From NCBI GenBank assembly GCA_036785325.1, contig JAXIVH010000087.1, positions 497,501 through 561,500 on the forward strand: a stretch of 64,000 bases of DNA, read 5' to 3'. The notes under the pieces are model-generated. The model ran no database searches. It was not told the origin of the DNA and was given only the letters and a program-made list of their open reading frames with translations. This stretch comes from Urophycis tenuis (taxonomy: Eukaryota; Chordata; Actinopteri; Gadiformes; Phycidae). The position numbers were made by a program, and so were the translations under genes. This document shows positions 22,630 to 33,731 of this stretch, piece by piece. Each line of letters opens with the position of its first letter. Position 1 is the stretch's first letter.

Positions 22630-23765
22630 AGGGATGCACCGATCCACATTTTTTCACTTCCGATCCGATCCCGATATCTGAATTTTAATATCTGCCGATA
22701 CCGATACCATTCCGATGAGTTCTATTTACTTTAATATTATATTATCCATTTTAACTGTGGCTGTAATAAACTCCTCTCTACAGGCAAATATGATATGTAC
22801 AAACGACGAACGCAGAGATGGCTGCATTCGTCGTTCTGCCTCGCGGCTATAAAATCCTGGTGCTCTGTAGTGTGGTGCTTTTTTAAATGTTTAATTAAGT
22901 TCGTTGTGTTGAAGGTCGCGGCGGTGCTTCCTCCCCTCTGTACAACAGCCTTAAGGCTGGTTTATGCTTCTGCGTAGGGATTGTGTCATGATCACGCAAT
23001 GGCCACGCCGTTGATCGGACACCGTCATGAGCCCGTGATACTTCTGCGGAGGGATTGCGTGGGGTTTACGTCTCGAAATGCAATTCATTGCCACACCGGT
23101 AGAGGGACCAGAATGACCATTCTGGTCATTACATACGGATAATGAAGGCAAAAGTTATATATATATATGTTGTCGCCAATCAGTCGAAGCATTTATCAAG
23201 GCGGTGTTTACGAGTGGAAACCGGAAAAGCGATCTCCAGCCAATGTAGTTCGCGGACCATTCACAGCCAAAGCCAACGCGTTGGGACGGCGTCGCCTCGA
23301 CGTGCGTCTAGGATTTGGGGAGGTGCACGTCGAGGACGTAAAGGGTCCGTAAAGGGTCCGCCCTGGGTCCGCCGTCCCCCAGCGTCGCGTCGACGCGGAA
23401 GTATAAGCGAAGCATAACCCAGCCTTTACACACGTTGCAGTTTTGCTTTTTGGTGTTTCCAACGTGAAATGTTTCCACACCGCGGACATGTTGTGGTTCA
23501 AAGGAGGTTAACCTCAGTGCTGCTCACTGCCCACCTGTCTAGCGGCAAACTGTGGAACGGACTTCATGAACTGACGTGCAGGTATTACTCCGCCTCTGAG
23601 TGAGAAACACCTTCGTTCAGGAAATCCACTCCACATTTTCAGCAACAGCCCGGCAGACACAGACATGCTCATGGATCGGAAATCTCCGGAGGTTGGATCG
23701 GAAATTTCCGATCCGCGTATTACGTCGGTATCGGAGCCCGATACCGATACTGGATCGGATCGGAA
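22630..23765. mobile_element. hAT-like repeat (TAGGGATGCACCGATCC end) containing a MITE
   Basis: The left end tagggatgcaccgatcc is followed by cgatatctgaattttaatat. After the MITE at 22954-23425 the same family resumes with ccgataccgatactggatcg gatcgg and stops near 23763 without the expected right end. It is a truncated host element with a nested insert. Confidence 0.65.
22954..23425. mobile_element. PIF/Harbinger-type MITE, copy 2
   Basis: TIRs AGGCTGGTTTATGCTTCTGC / ...GAAGCATAACCCAGCCT are flanked by TTA at 22951-22953 and 23426-23428. It is homologous to 1378-1853 along its length (cgcaatggccacgccgttg; tgcaattcattgccacaccg). Confidence 0.8.
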
Positions 23766-23939
23766 TATTTATTTAAACTTTAGCTTAAGCTGCTTATACT
23801 GTATGTATATATCAAACTGTATTTTTGCATATGCATGTTTGCACACCTGTTTATTTACACACCTGTATTTGCAAACTTGTTGTACTGTTATCTATGAGTA
23901 ACATCTACTAATGCACGTGGACCATCCATTCCACTTTTT

Positions 23940-24092
23940 CTATCCTAGGCTATGTATTGTGGGCTCATGTTTTGTATAGGTGGAATATGTATGTATAAAT
24001 GTGTTGTGTTGTGTGTATATTGGCTGCTGGAACACCTAAATTTCTCTGCTGGGATGAATAAAGTATATCTTATCTTATCTTATCTTATCATG
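23940..24092 (+). mobile_element. 3' end of a retroelement with (TTATC)n tail
   Basis: The block ctgctgggatgaataaagta is followed by tatcttatcttatcttatct, a typical LINE/SINE 3' terminus. The body is too short to assign. Confidence 0.55.
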
Positions 24093-24329
24093 GTGTCAAA
24101 GAGAAGTGAAAACAGGGTTTTCAGGGTTTCTGACTTCCTGTCTTTTTGGGACTTGACGATTGACAATTTGGTCTTGTTTAGTTTGGTTTGATTGTTTAGC
24201 TAGAGAATAATAGTGGAGTTGGCGTTAAGTAGCATCATGTTTAGCTAGAGGATAATAACAGAGTTAGAACAAGGTAGTGGCATGTTTAGATGGAGGACAA
24301 TAATAGGGTACACACTAGGTCATGTTTAA

Positions 24330-24965
24330 TTCGGCCAACAGTTAAATTGAACGCAACTGGACTTAGATTTGTCTGTGAAGACGTTTCGCCTCTTATCCAG
24401 GCGGCTTCATCAGTTCGTAACGCATCAGTCTGACTAGTCTGACAGACAGTGGAGTTAGACCCAGCAATTTAACCTCAGTGGAGGTGTCCACCCACCAAAC
24501 TCCTAAAACAATAGATCATTAGTGTAGCTTCACCTGACCATTGTTTGGGGCCTGTGAGTCATCTTGGTGGAAGATGATCATTAGGGGTGGGTGGGGCCAC
24601 TGGAGAACGACAGTCGTTAGGTATGATGTGCAGTTACCAGTGAACGACAGTCGTTCTGTTCCATAGAGCCACTTGAGGTTTGTTTTGGGCAGCCTTTGTT
24701 GTTCACCCTCTTGGGAATGGCTGAAAGTGCAGCATTGTAGATGGGGGATAACTGATGTCTCAGACCCCCTCCCCTGTTGAGAGATGGCTTTTCCACTTTG
24801 ACATAGATGGCTTCTTTTACCCCTCTTTCAAACCATCTGTCCTCTCTGTCCAGGATTTTGACATTGCTGTCCTCAAACGAGTGAGCCTTTTCCTTTAGGT
24901 GTAAATAGACAACTGATACTGGACCTGAGGAGTTTTCCCTTCTGTGTTTGGTTGGTAGAACCATG
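24330..24965 (-). mobile_element. Penelope-like element fragment (GIY-YIG end)
   Basis: The minus-strand frame within 24617-25009 reads SSGPVSVVYLHLKEKAHSFE, ILDREDRWFERGVKEAIYVK, EKPSLNRGGGLRHQLSPIYN. This is the C-terminal endonuclease region of Penelope-like reverse transcriptases, with the conserved Glu in GVKEAI and the Asn in PSLN. The reverse-transcriptase part is absent. The flanking sequence contains a hammerhead-like core (24383-24413). Confidence 0.8.
24355..24440 (-). ncRNA. Hammerhead-ribozyme-like motif in the Penelope-like element
   Basis: On the minus strand CUGAUGA (24413-24407) is followed by a short GC-rich stem (GCCGCC...GAGGC) and GAAAC (24387-24383), then GUC. This is the order and spacing of a hammerhead core. 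Penelope-like elements are known to carry hammerheads near their ends. The cleavage site and stems I and III are not clear here, so activity is doubtful. Confidence 0.5.
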
Positions 24966-25621
24966 TTTGGATGGAGCACAACAATAGGGTAAACACTAGC
25001 TGGTACCATGTTTATCTAGAAGATAATAAAGCTAGCATTGGGGAGTATTATTCCTAGCTAGAGCTTAAACAGTAAGTTAACCCAATCACACACACACACA
25101 TTTCATTGAATGTCATGTGCTGAAAGTTGAGTGTGATGTGAGCTCTTTGCGACAGTCGTGTCCAAAGCAAGTCTACACCTTAGCCTTCAAATGTTTGTCA
25201 CACATTGGTTGGATAGCCTTGGTTTACCACCTATCTCAAATTAGTTGGACCAGAAAACGTGAACATTGCCAACGCATGAGCAAAATAAATATATATTATA
25301 TGGAAACTGGAAAGATTCTCTAACACAGAGTATCTGTGGATACCCATTGTTATTGTAGGGTTTAGGTATTTTCATTGTAGTGGACTATATAGCTCAGCTG
25401 ATCGAAGCTTTTAACATTTTTCACGACAGTTTGTAATTTCACTATAACTTGGGGCAAAGTCAAACCATCAGCCCGGCTACCCAACATTTCTGAAACTTGG
25501 GTGGACAGGCCTTATTTTACATGCAGAATATGTTTGCCTCTTTGACCCATAATGGCTATCTGGACAGTTTTCTCTGTAAAGTGAAGGTTTGTTGAAAATG
25601 TAAAAAACTAAAATCTAAACT

Positions 25622-26215
25622 AGCATTTACATTTAGGGCATTTAGCAGACACTTTTATCCAAAGCGACTTACAAAACGTACATTTGTCAGAGGAAGGTGA
25701 AACATTTCATTGCTGTTAATACAGTAAGAAAGTCACCAGAACAAGTTTAAAGCATTTCAATTGCTAAATTAACCATTGCTAGTATACAACATCTCCCGCT
25801 AAGTGCCAAGTTACAAAGAGCAATTATAAAGTGCCAAGACGTACAACATACAAGAAAGAGCATGAGGGTAGTTTTTTGGTTGTTGTTTTTTTTGGGGGGG
25901 GGATTTTTTGGTGAACTCTGAACAAGTGAGTCTTGAGTCTCTTCTGCAATATGGGGAGTGACTCTGCAGTCCTGACATTGGCAGGGAGCTCGTTCTACCA
26001 CTGCAGTGCCAAAATGGAGAAGTGTGATTTTGCTATCCGACCTTTTCCTTCTTTTAGTGATGGAGGTACCAGTCGACCAGCTGAGGTAGTTGAGCAGAGT
26101 GCTCGAGAAGGGGTGTGGTGTTTCACTAATGCTTGGAGGTAGGTATGGGCAGTTCCATTAACAGCTTTGTAGGCAGTGGAGGGAGTGGAAGAGGGGGGTC
26201 ACGTGGGAAATTACC
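25622..26215 (-). mobile_element. LINE 3' fragment, same family as the 11.6-13.3 kb copy
   Basis: Read on plus it is the complement of the LINE tail (catttacatttagggcattt agcagacacttttatccaaa), then tttcaattgctaaattaacc, then degenerate coding sequence (gtcgaccagctgaggtagtt; ggagtgactctgcagtcctg). It matches the copy at 12.2-13.3 kb in reverse. Confidence 0.75.
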
Positions 26216-26878
26216 ACTGGATCAAATGACACACAATTTGGTACATATGCTCTATGGATGTGTCTGATCATAAATTGAAGGGATTTTTGATTACATTAAA
26301 ATAACCTATAACAAGTTATGGCAAATTCTAAATATGGTAATGATAAGGTAAACATTATTCTATCAATCACAAGTCAGCTTCAGAAGATGCCAGGGACTGG
26401 AAACTTGCCATGTACATAGATAACCCCTCCCTTAACGTGTATAAAGTTTTGTGTTGATAGCTTATTCAATGATGTCAGTGTCAATTACACTAATTGCTTG
26501 GTTAAGTGTATGCACCACTTCGCCTGCAAGGGACGGGAACACCTCTTGTGACTGCTAGCTGTCTGAGAATTTCATTCTCATTCCATAAAATGTCATCACA
26601 GCACATATTAAAGGTGACTTTTTAGAATTTGGTGGCATCTAGTGGAACAGACTTGGCAGAAATTGAATACAATATTCATATAATCATGTTTTAATTAGTG
26701 TATAATATGAATATGATGACAGCCAATGAGAATCAGGTCTTGAGTTTAAAATGTAGGTGTTTTTGTGGTAACTCAGGCTGGGCAACCAAATTATAGTTTT
26801 CTTGAAAGCTTAATCAAGCTAGCTTTTTGACACTGATTCCTTCTACTTAGTCTAATCGTTGTCTAGTCTAGTTAGAAT

Positions 26879-27077
26879 TAAAGGGGTCGTTCATACTTTT
26901 GGACATAGGACCTAATTTCCAAGTTAGCCAGTGTGTTATTTATCATTGGAGACGTTTTCAACAAATTTCATTCAGTCCTTCAACTTGCAGAGTTGACTGA
27001 CTGAATGAAAATTGTTGAAAACGTCTCCAATCTTGGAAACGAAGTCCTATGTCCAAAATTCTTAACTACCCCTTTAA
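26879..27077. repeat. Foldback MITE
   Basis: Ends ttaaaggggtcgttcatact and cttaactacccctttaa are inverted. Inner arms (ggagacgttttcaacaa / ttgttgaaaacgtctcc) also pair around a short loop. The size is about 200 bp. Confidence 0.8.
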
Positions 27078-27079
27078 GC

Positions 27080-27585
27080 CATGTGCCAAAAGGGACCATA
27101 ACCACCCAGACATGTTTTCTATCTTAAAATATTTTGTGAGCCTTTTTTGCTGCATTAGCTTTCTATGTAGCGATTGTTTTCGGTAGGTAATTTACTATTT
27201 AGCATCCGTTTTCGGTAGTTAGATTGCTATGTAGTGCCGGTTTTCTGTGGTTATAGGCTGTATGCATTTACTGGTTGCTAGGTGTTTCATGGTTGCTATG
27301 GGGTTACTGTTTGCTTTGTCTTTCTTAAACATAACAAAGCTATACAAAGCTATAGATTGTCTGTTTGTGAAAAACAATTGTAATGTACACATAAACCACA
27401 AATGCAAATGATTAAACAAATCATCAAATAATTTTGGGATAACCCCCATATGCTATGTTTGCTTTTATGTTTGTGTCATTTTGCCATGTAAAGTTAGTTT
27501 TTTAGTATAACACATTAATACATTAAGCAACATTCAACATTAATGGAGAACTTTAGATTTTTTAAATAAATAATATATATATATA
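27080..27585. other. ccdc71 intron, no gene recognised
   Basis: AT-rich sequence with ggttgctaggtgtttcatgg-type degenerate repeats near 27190-27310. No coding evidence. Confidence 0.4.
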
Positions 27586-27587
27586 TA

Positions 27588-29165
27588 TCTCAGTACTCTG
27601 CAGAAGTTTTAGGGATGTGTGAAAAAAGCATAGTAGCGTGCGAAGATGCATGCTGTAAACTAAGAATGCTTTCAAAAATGTAAGTGTTAATAAATAATTT
27701 TCATCAATTAACAAAATGCAGTGAATGAACAGAAGAGAAATCTCAATCAAATCAATAATTGGTGTGACAACCCTTTGCCTTCAAAACAGCATCCATTTTT
27801 CTCGGTACACTTGCACACAGTTTTTGAAGGGAACTGTGTGCAAGTGTACCCAGTTCCAATGTTTCTGGTAAGTTGTACCAAACATCTTGGAGAATTAACC
27901 ACAGATCTTCTGTGGATGTAGGCTCCCTCAAATCCTTCTGTCACTTAATTTAATCGGAAACAGACTCAATGATGTTGACATCAGGGCTCTATGAGGGGCC
28001 ATAGCATCACTTCCAGGACTTCTTGTTCTTCTTTACGCTGAAGATAGCTTTTAATGACATTGGCTTTATGTTTGGGGTCGTTGTGCTGCTGCAGAATATA
28101 TTTTTGGCCAATGATATGCCTTCCAGATGGTATAGCATGATGGATAAGTATCTACCTGTATTTTTCAGCATTTAGGACATTATTAATCCTGACCAAATGT
28201 CCAACTCCATTTGCAGAAATGCAGCCCTAAACTTGCAAGGAACCTCCACCATGATTCACTGTTGCCTGCAGACACTTATTATTGTACCGCTCTCCAGCCC
28301 TTCGGTGAACAAAAGGCCTTCTGCTAAAGCCAAATATTTAAAATTTTGACTTATCAGTCCAGAGCATCTGCTGCCATTTTTATGCACCCCAGTTCCTATG
28401 TTTTCGTGCATAATTGAGTCACTTGGCCTTGATTCCATCTGGGGTATGGTTTTTTGGCTGCAAATCTTCCATGAAGACCAAATGTACTGACAAATGTATT
28501 TATTGTAAGTCGCTTTGGACAAAAGCGTCTGCTAAATGCGCTAAATGTAAATGTAAAGACTAGTTCTGGTCAGACTTCTCCGGACAGTAGATGGGTATGC
28601 CTGGGTCCCACTGGTTTCTGCCAGTTCTGAGCTAATTGCACTGCTGGACATCTTCCGATTTCAAAGGGAAATAAGCTTGATGTGTTTCTCATCTGCTGTA
28701 CCAAGTTTCCTTGTCCAACCACTGCGTGCGTCTATGATCTTCAAAATTGCCTGTTTCTTTGTGCTTCTTCAAGAGCTTGAACAGCACATCCTGAAACCCC
28801 AGCTTTGAAATCTGTGTCTGTTAGAGACCTTGCTGATGCAGTATATCTACCTTGTGTCTTGTTTCTGTGCGCAGTCTTGACATGGTGTATGACCTGTGAC
28901 ATGAAACTGTCTTCCACAATCTCATCTTGGTAGCAGAGTTTGGCTGTTCCTCATCCAGTGTTAAGCCTCTTACAAAGCTCTTTCTGTTTCAGTTAATGAC
29001 TGTTTGCACCTACATGTGGAATTGATGATCATTAGCACCTGTGGGGCATAATTGGTTGATCATACACCTGACTAAAATCCCAGACTTTGTGCAAATGTAC
29101 CTATGAGAAATTATGCTGGTTTGAAGGCAAAGGGTAGTACCACCAAACATTGATTTGATTTAGAT
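27588..29165 (-). mobile_element. Decayed Tc1/mariner transposon
   Basis: The left end cagtactctgcagaagtttt agg is typical of a Tc1-like TIR. The body on the minus strand corresponds to a degraded Tc1-type transposase gene (plus-strand text such as tcagtccagagcatctgctg ccatttttatgcacccc and gacatcttccgatttcaaag). Many stops and indels leave only short frames. The right end is eroded near 29165. A retroelement tail is inserted at about 28475-28560. Confidence 0.7.
28475..28560 (+). mobile_element. SINE/LINE tail inserted in the Tc1 remnant
   Basis: Sequence gtaagtcgctttggacaaaa gcgtctgctaaatgcg ends in taaatgtaaatgtaaa. It is the same 3' end as at 13.2, 16.8 and 25.6 kb, and it interrupts the Tc1 text. 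Confidence 0.75.
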
Positions 29166-29843
29166 ATTTCTTTTGTAGGCTCACTTACATATATGTATAA
29201 AATTCCATACTTCCCTACAGAGTAATAACACTTTTTTCTTCACCTTTTGCTTGATACAGTCTGTTTGTTATTGTGTCCAACCAAGTCCCGCTGAAGGAGA
29301 ATTCTCACTCTGAAATGTCGTTGTCCTGCGTTGTCTCCATTGTTATCACAGTCTCAACTTTCCTCCACCCAAATCTTGGAGAACACTGATAGCACATAGC
29401 GAGGTATTTAGAGACAAGAATATTTCCCCCCCTCCGTTTTAATGAATAACATCATGCACACATCGTTTTCAAAAACGTTGTCATTTACATCAACCCTTAT
29501 GAATAGCCACAAACTGTAAACATAGGGTGCTCCCATGACATTAAGCATTTTGTGGTGCATAATGTGACGTTTAAGAACTTAAAACTCTGTTCTCCCAGTT
29601 GACTCAGCAACACATAACCGGCGTTTTCAGAAATCTCCACTTTGGCCGGAGTTTTTAGAAATAATTGATTTCTGTGATAAAAACAGGTTTTTTGTGTTAA
29701 TGAGAGGCTAAACCACAGGGAAATATCTGTCTTCCCTTTGTTTAAAAGGGGCCTGAGGTACGTTTTCTGGAGTACAGCACTACAAACTCTTGCCGGCCCT
29801 CCCTGTTCTCTTCCTGTAACAGAGTCTCCTTGAGCGAGATTTG

Positions 29844-30358
29844 GGCTGCATCCGAATACTCATAATTGACTGCTATATGGTATGCATTTTGTAGTACGTG
29901 ACAAATACAGTACGTCCGAATGCTTAGTATGCATTGTGTAGTAGGCAAAACGTTTCCCGAATGCGTACTACCGCCAGTGTACAACGGTAGGACACTACGC
30001 TATCCCACAATTCAGCGGGAGTCTGGTAACCGAAGAACGCCACGGAGAAAATAAAAAAAAAATAACAGCAGCGATATCAAGAGCCATTTGCGCAGAAAGA
30101 GACATTTTAATTCACTAGCAACGACGACAAGAGGGAAAACTATGAGGTAAATTTTGGAGGTGACTTTTTAATTTTGCCGGCATCTGATCTGCTGCGCACA
30201 GAGGGGAAATACGTCATCTCCAAACATTCGGTAGCATTTTTGGTGGTGTTCGGAAGCGTTCGGAGGCGTTCTACGCACGGCTGTCGCACGTACTACATTA
30301 ACGGTCAAGTAGTAGACACTGAACAGAAATAGTATATACTGAGTATTCAGATGCAGCC
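29844..30358. mobile_element. MITE with ~19-bp inverted ends
   Basis: GGCTGCATCCGAATACTCA at the left and TGAGTATTCAGATGCAGCC at the right are inverted. Internal palindromic blocks (gtagtacgtgac / gcacgtactac) extend the ends. No transposase frame. Confidence 0.75.
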
Positions 30359-30759
30359 TTGGTTAGACACGATGACAAGCTGGTAGATCAAGCCACGGTA
30401 ACAAACACTTGTTTTTCTACAGGATATTTTCCCTTCTGTTAGAAGATAATCTGAGCAGTGGCCAAAACAATTACATCTGCAGCGTTATCACTCCATACTG
30501 GAGACATAAAAAAAAAGCTATGTTCAATAGGCTGTATTTTGATGCTTGATTAGTTTAGAACTTGTAAAATGTTGCAACATTTTAAAAAGCATTATTTAGC
30601 ATTTTACAGGCATGTTTGTGCGCACGGGCTTTAGCTCAATATATCTACAATTTCTCGCCTGAAAACACTCAACAAGAGAAGTGTTACAATTTGTCTTTTG
30701 TTCAGAAAAGTCGTCATTAATATGACGTTATATAACGAGCATACTGTAGTATATCAACC

Positions 30760-31450
30760 CAAACTTCGCGTGGCGCAGTTCGCCCACATTTGGTAGCCAC
30801 AGCGTCAACGATTCGCGCCTTGTCGCCGCCGTTGACGATCTCTCAGTGCGCAGCAGCGCCCCCTCCCCCCGACGTGGCGAGGGTCCAGCCCTCCTCCCGC
30901 TCAACTTAGTTCGCTTCTTCACCTCGAAATAACACGCAGAGCCTCGTCCTCACGCCGACACCCCGTTACACGTTCAAGAGAACCAGGCGGACAATACCCA
31001 GCCGGCCGGGGGGCTCCAGTACTGTCCCCCGGCTGTGTTCTCGGTGTGTTCCTCCAGCCTGCTCCCCCTCAGCCCTCCGCTCCCCGCCGACGGGGCGCGA
31101 CGCGTGACCGCGGCGGCACGGCGGCGTGTGGACCGCAGAGAGGACGCGGAGCTTACCGTTCACCGGAGCGACGTCAGGTTCTCCGTCCGCTCCAGCGACG
31201 CTTCACAGTAAAATGGCTGCAACAACAGCAGCGCTAGGAGGACGGTGGGCGGGGCGGGGCTAGAGAGGCAGCGAGAGGGGGAGAGAGGGAGAGAAAGAGA
31301 GACGTTTGGTTTGCTGAGAGGAGCGACGGGCGCGGCGGGGTTAGAGAGGGACAGGCGTTCGGTTCGCCGAGCGAGCCGGTTGGCGGGGGTTGGGGAGGGA
31401 GGCGTTCGGTTCGCTGGAAGGAGCGGTGGGTGGGGCCTTGGGCGGGGTTA
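30760..31450. promoter_or_regulatory. CpG island, probable ccdc71 promoter
   Basis: The segment is strikingly CpG-rich (gacggggcgcgacgcgtgac, cgcggcggcacggcggcgtg), with GC boxes (gggcggggcggggc at 31249). It stands within AT-rich flanks. It could drive ccdc71 to the left; I found no plus-strand gene on the right. Confidence 0.6.
31157..31230 (-). promoter_or_regulatory. ccdc71: Probable non-coding first exon of ccdc71
   Basis: On the minus strand a GC-rich exon-like segment ends GGTGAACG and is followed by a consensus donor gtaagctccg at 31156. The only good minus-strand acceptor leading to a gene on the left is ccdc71 at 15748, implying an intron of about 15.4 kb. The 5' end is not determined. 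Confidence 0.45.
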
Positions 31451-31499
31451 GAGAGAGGCTGAAAACACAAAAGAAGACCCTTCACCATGACCATAACCC

Positions 31500-33124
31500 A
31501 GGGCCGGCCTCAGCTTTTCTGATGCCCTAGACGAAATCAGCATCGGCCCCCAACAAGCTGTATAAACCTTTACGGCTCAAAATACAATCAACATTGTCAG
31601 CAAAAACCAACAGATAATTTCCCATGTCTATTTGGACCCACCTACAATGCCAATTGGCAGATTATGAATAGATATAACATTATAATGGTATTACCATGTG
31701 AATTTATTGATGGGGGATCGATAAAGTTGTACCTTTTTTTTCTAACCCTTTGAAATCATATTACTATTAACATATTAATAATATATTCTAAAACTGTTAG
31801 TCCCAATGCTTGATTCTGATTGGCTGATAGGTGTACCTTATGAGACGATAAAGTACACCTGTCCCCATCCAACGCTGCTGCTGACCGCTTCACATATCAC
31901 TCCGCGCATAGCAACGACGACGACAATAAAGAAACTCGGAACCGGCTTTTTTCTGCTTTGTTATGGAATAGAAAGTTAACTTCGATTTGTTGGATGGACT
32001 AACTATGGTCGATAAACTGCTTGTGGAAAGGGGCTGTTAAAAATAAAGTGATTGCTTGCAAGCGACGTGTTGTTTCTGCAACCTGGCCGGGAACTACTTC
32101 CTTGTATCTGGGAACTACTTTGTTGCGCATCCAGTGAATTATTAGTGAAACGGAAGCGTTTTTATTGCTACATGATTTTTCATATTGCCGCGTTGGTAAC
32201 AGTTTTAGAATAGCAATTAGCCACTCGACGGTGTGAATTATGGAAAAATAAGGAACGCCTGAGAGGCGTGATAAGTCCCTCGGATAGCGCCTCGGGACTT
32301 ATCACGCCTCTCAGGCATTCCTTATTTTTCCATAATCCACACCCTCTCGTGACTAATTGCTAAATTAGAATATCCTAGTGCTGAGCCTGAATATTCTGAG
32401 TCTTTTGTCAGGTTGGAATTCGAATCTCAATTCAGTATTCCAGTGCTTTGGGTTTTTTTGGAATAAAAAAATCAAATTACAAAAACTATGTTTTACATAT
32501 TCAAGCTTTACATATTGTCGATAAGCAGTCGCTATATTACGAAGCCGCCTGAGCAATAGTGGTGTGAGATGGTAGGCTTTATGTAACACTAGCATCGCTA
32601 ACATGGCCCAACATGGGTGACTGAAGGGTTCTTCATTGCTTTTGCATTCCGATATCAGAGCATTAATCAAATACTTCAGCAGCACTTCAGCGATGAGTGG
32701 ATCTGAAAGCCACAGCATTGCTAAGTGATATTCTAAAACGAGTGTGCTGTTAAAATAACAGTGCTGTCGGAAAAACCATCAGTTGAGCAAAATTTGATTC
32801 TGCAGTTCCCTGTTGCCTGTGGTCCAGGCAGGGAAAGATACGCACGGCCACTTCTGGTTTTTTCCTCTCATATTAAAACTTTTGGGAAACGTTGTTTTGC
32901 GAGGGGGCAGCACTCTTATGTGACCCAGAGGAGGGCGCCGTGAGGGCTGACCTGGTGCCCCCACATGGACAGGTGGCGTCCTCAGGCAACAGCCAATGCA
33001 ACGCTTAACTGTTCCCCTTAACTCTGGCATACACTACAGGATTTTACAGAAGATTTTTCAGGCAAATTTCAGCAACGTGGAAATAAATCACAATGTTGAG
33101 TGCCCTAGTGTGGTCATGTATGTA

Positions 33125-33159
<35 letters not shown>

Positions 33160-33420
33160 TCATCTAGTGGTCAGAGGTCACAAGAGGGTGAGGCCATCAG
33201 GTGATGAGGTCACTAAAGGGTAAGGTCACCAGAGGGTGCGGTCACTAAAGGGTGAGGTCACTCTTGTGACCTCACCAGTGACATCATCAGTTGATGAGGT
33301 CAGCAGAATCCGTCCAGACTGGTGAACTTCAGGCTTGTCGTTTCCTTCACACTGTGGGTCTTCAGAGAGAAGGGCCAGGGAGAGCGAGGCTCCTAAACAC
33401 AAGAGACTAGACCAAATGGA
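31500..33420. other. Interval between the ccdc71 promoter and the pdhb 3' end
   Basis: Contains dispersed-repeat text at 31500-31700, a palindrome at 32211-32362, an (AT)n run at 33128-33157 and a short repeated ggtgaggtcactaaagggt block at 33170-33270. No protein or RNA gene was recognised. Confidence 0.5.
32211..32362. repeat. Palindrome, ~65-bp arms
   Basis: The left arm includes tggaaaaataaggaacgcct gagaggcgtgataagtccc. The right arm is its complement (gggacttatcacgcctctca ggcattccttatttttcca). The outer ends are tagcaattag / ctaattgcta. Probably a foldback element. Confidence 0.85.
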
Positions 33421-33429
33421 CAGAAGGAT

Positions 33430-33435
33430 TTTATT
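33430..33435 (-). other. pdhb: pdhb polyadenylation signal
   Basis: AATAAA on the minus strand (tttatt on plus) lies about 300 bases after the stop codon. The 3' UTR would be roughly 33418-33731. Confidence 0.65.
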
Positions 33436-33731
33436 CTTGTAACAGAGTCATTTACAGCAACACCAGCGCCATGGGAGAGAGTATGTACAGAACTGCGGCT
33501 CTCAGGGAACATCTAATAGGTTGGACTCTGAACTTCAGTCCGATACCTTAGGATGGAGTGAAAAATCTTACAGGAAAGCCACATAGAAAACAACTGAACC
33601 TGTTTTCTGTTGTGGCGGTGTTGGCACCAGATCTATCCTGGGATGGGGAGGAGGTTTTAACATCTCTGGAACACCAGCTGTTAATAGCGCTTTACATTAT
33701 AGTTCTCTAAACACATATGTGTGTGTGGTCT

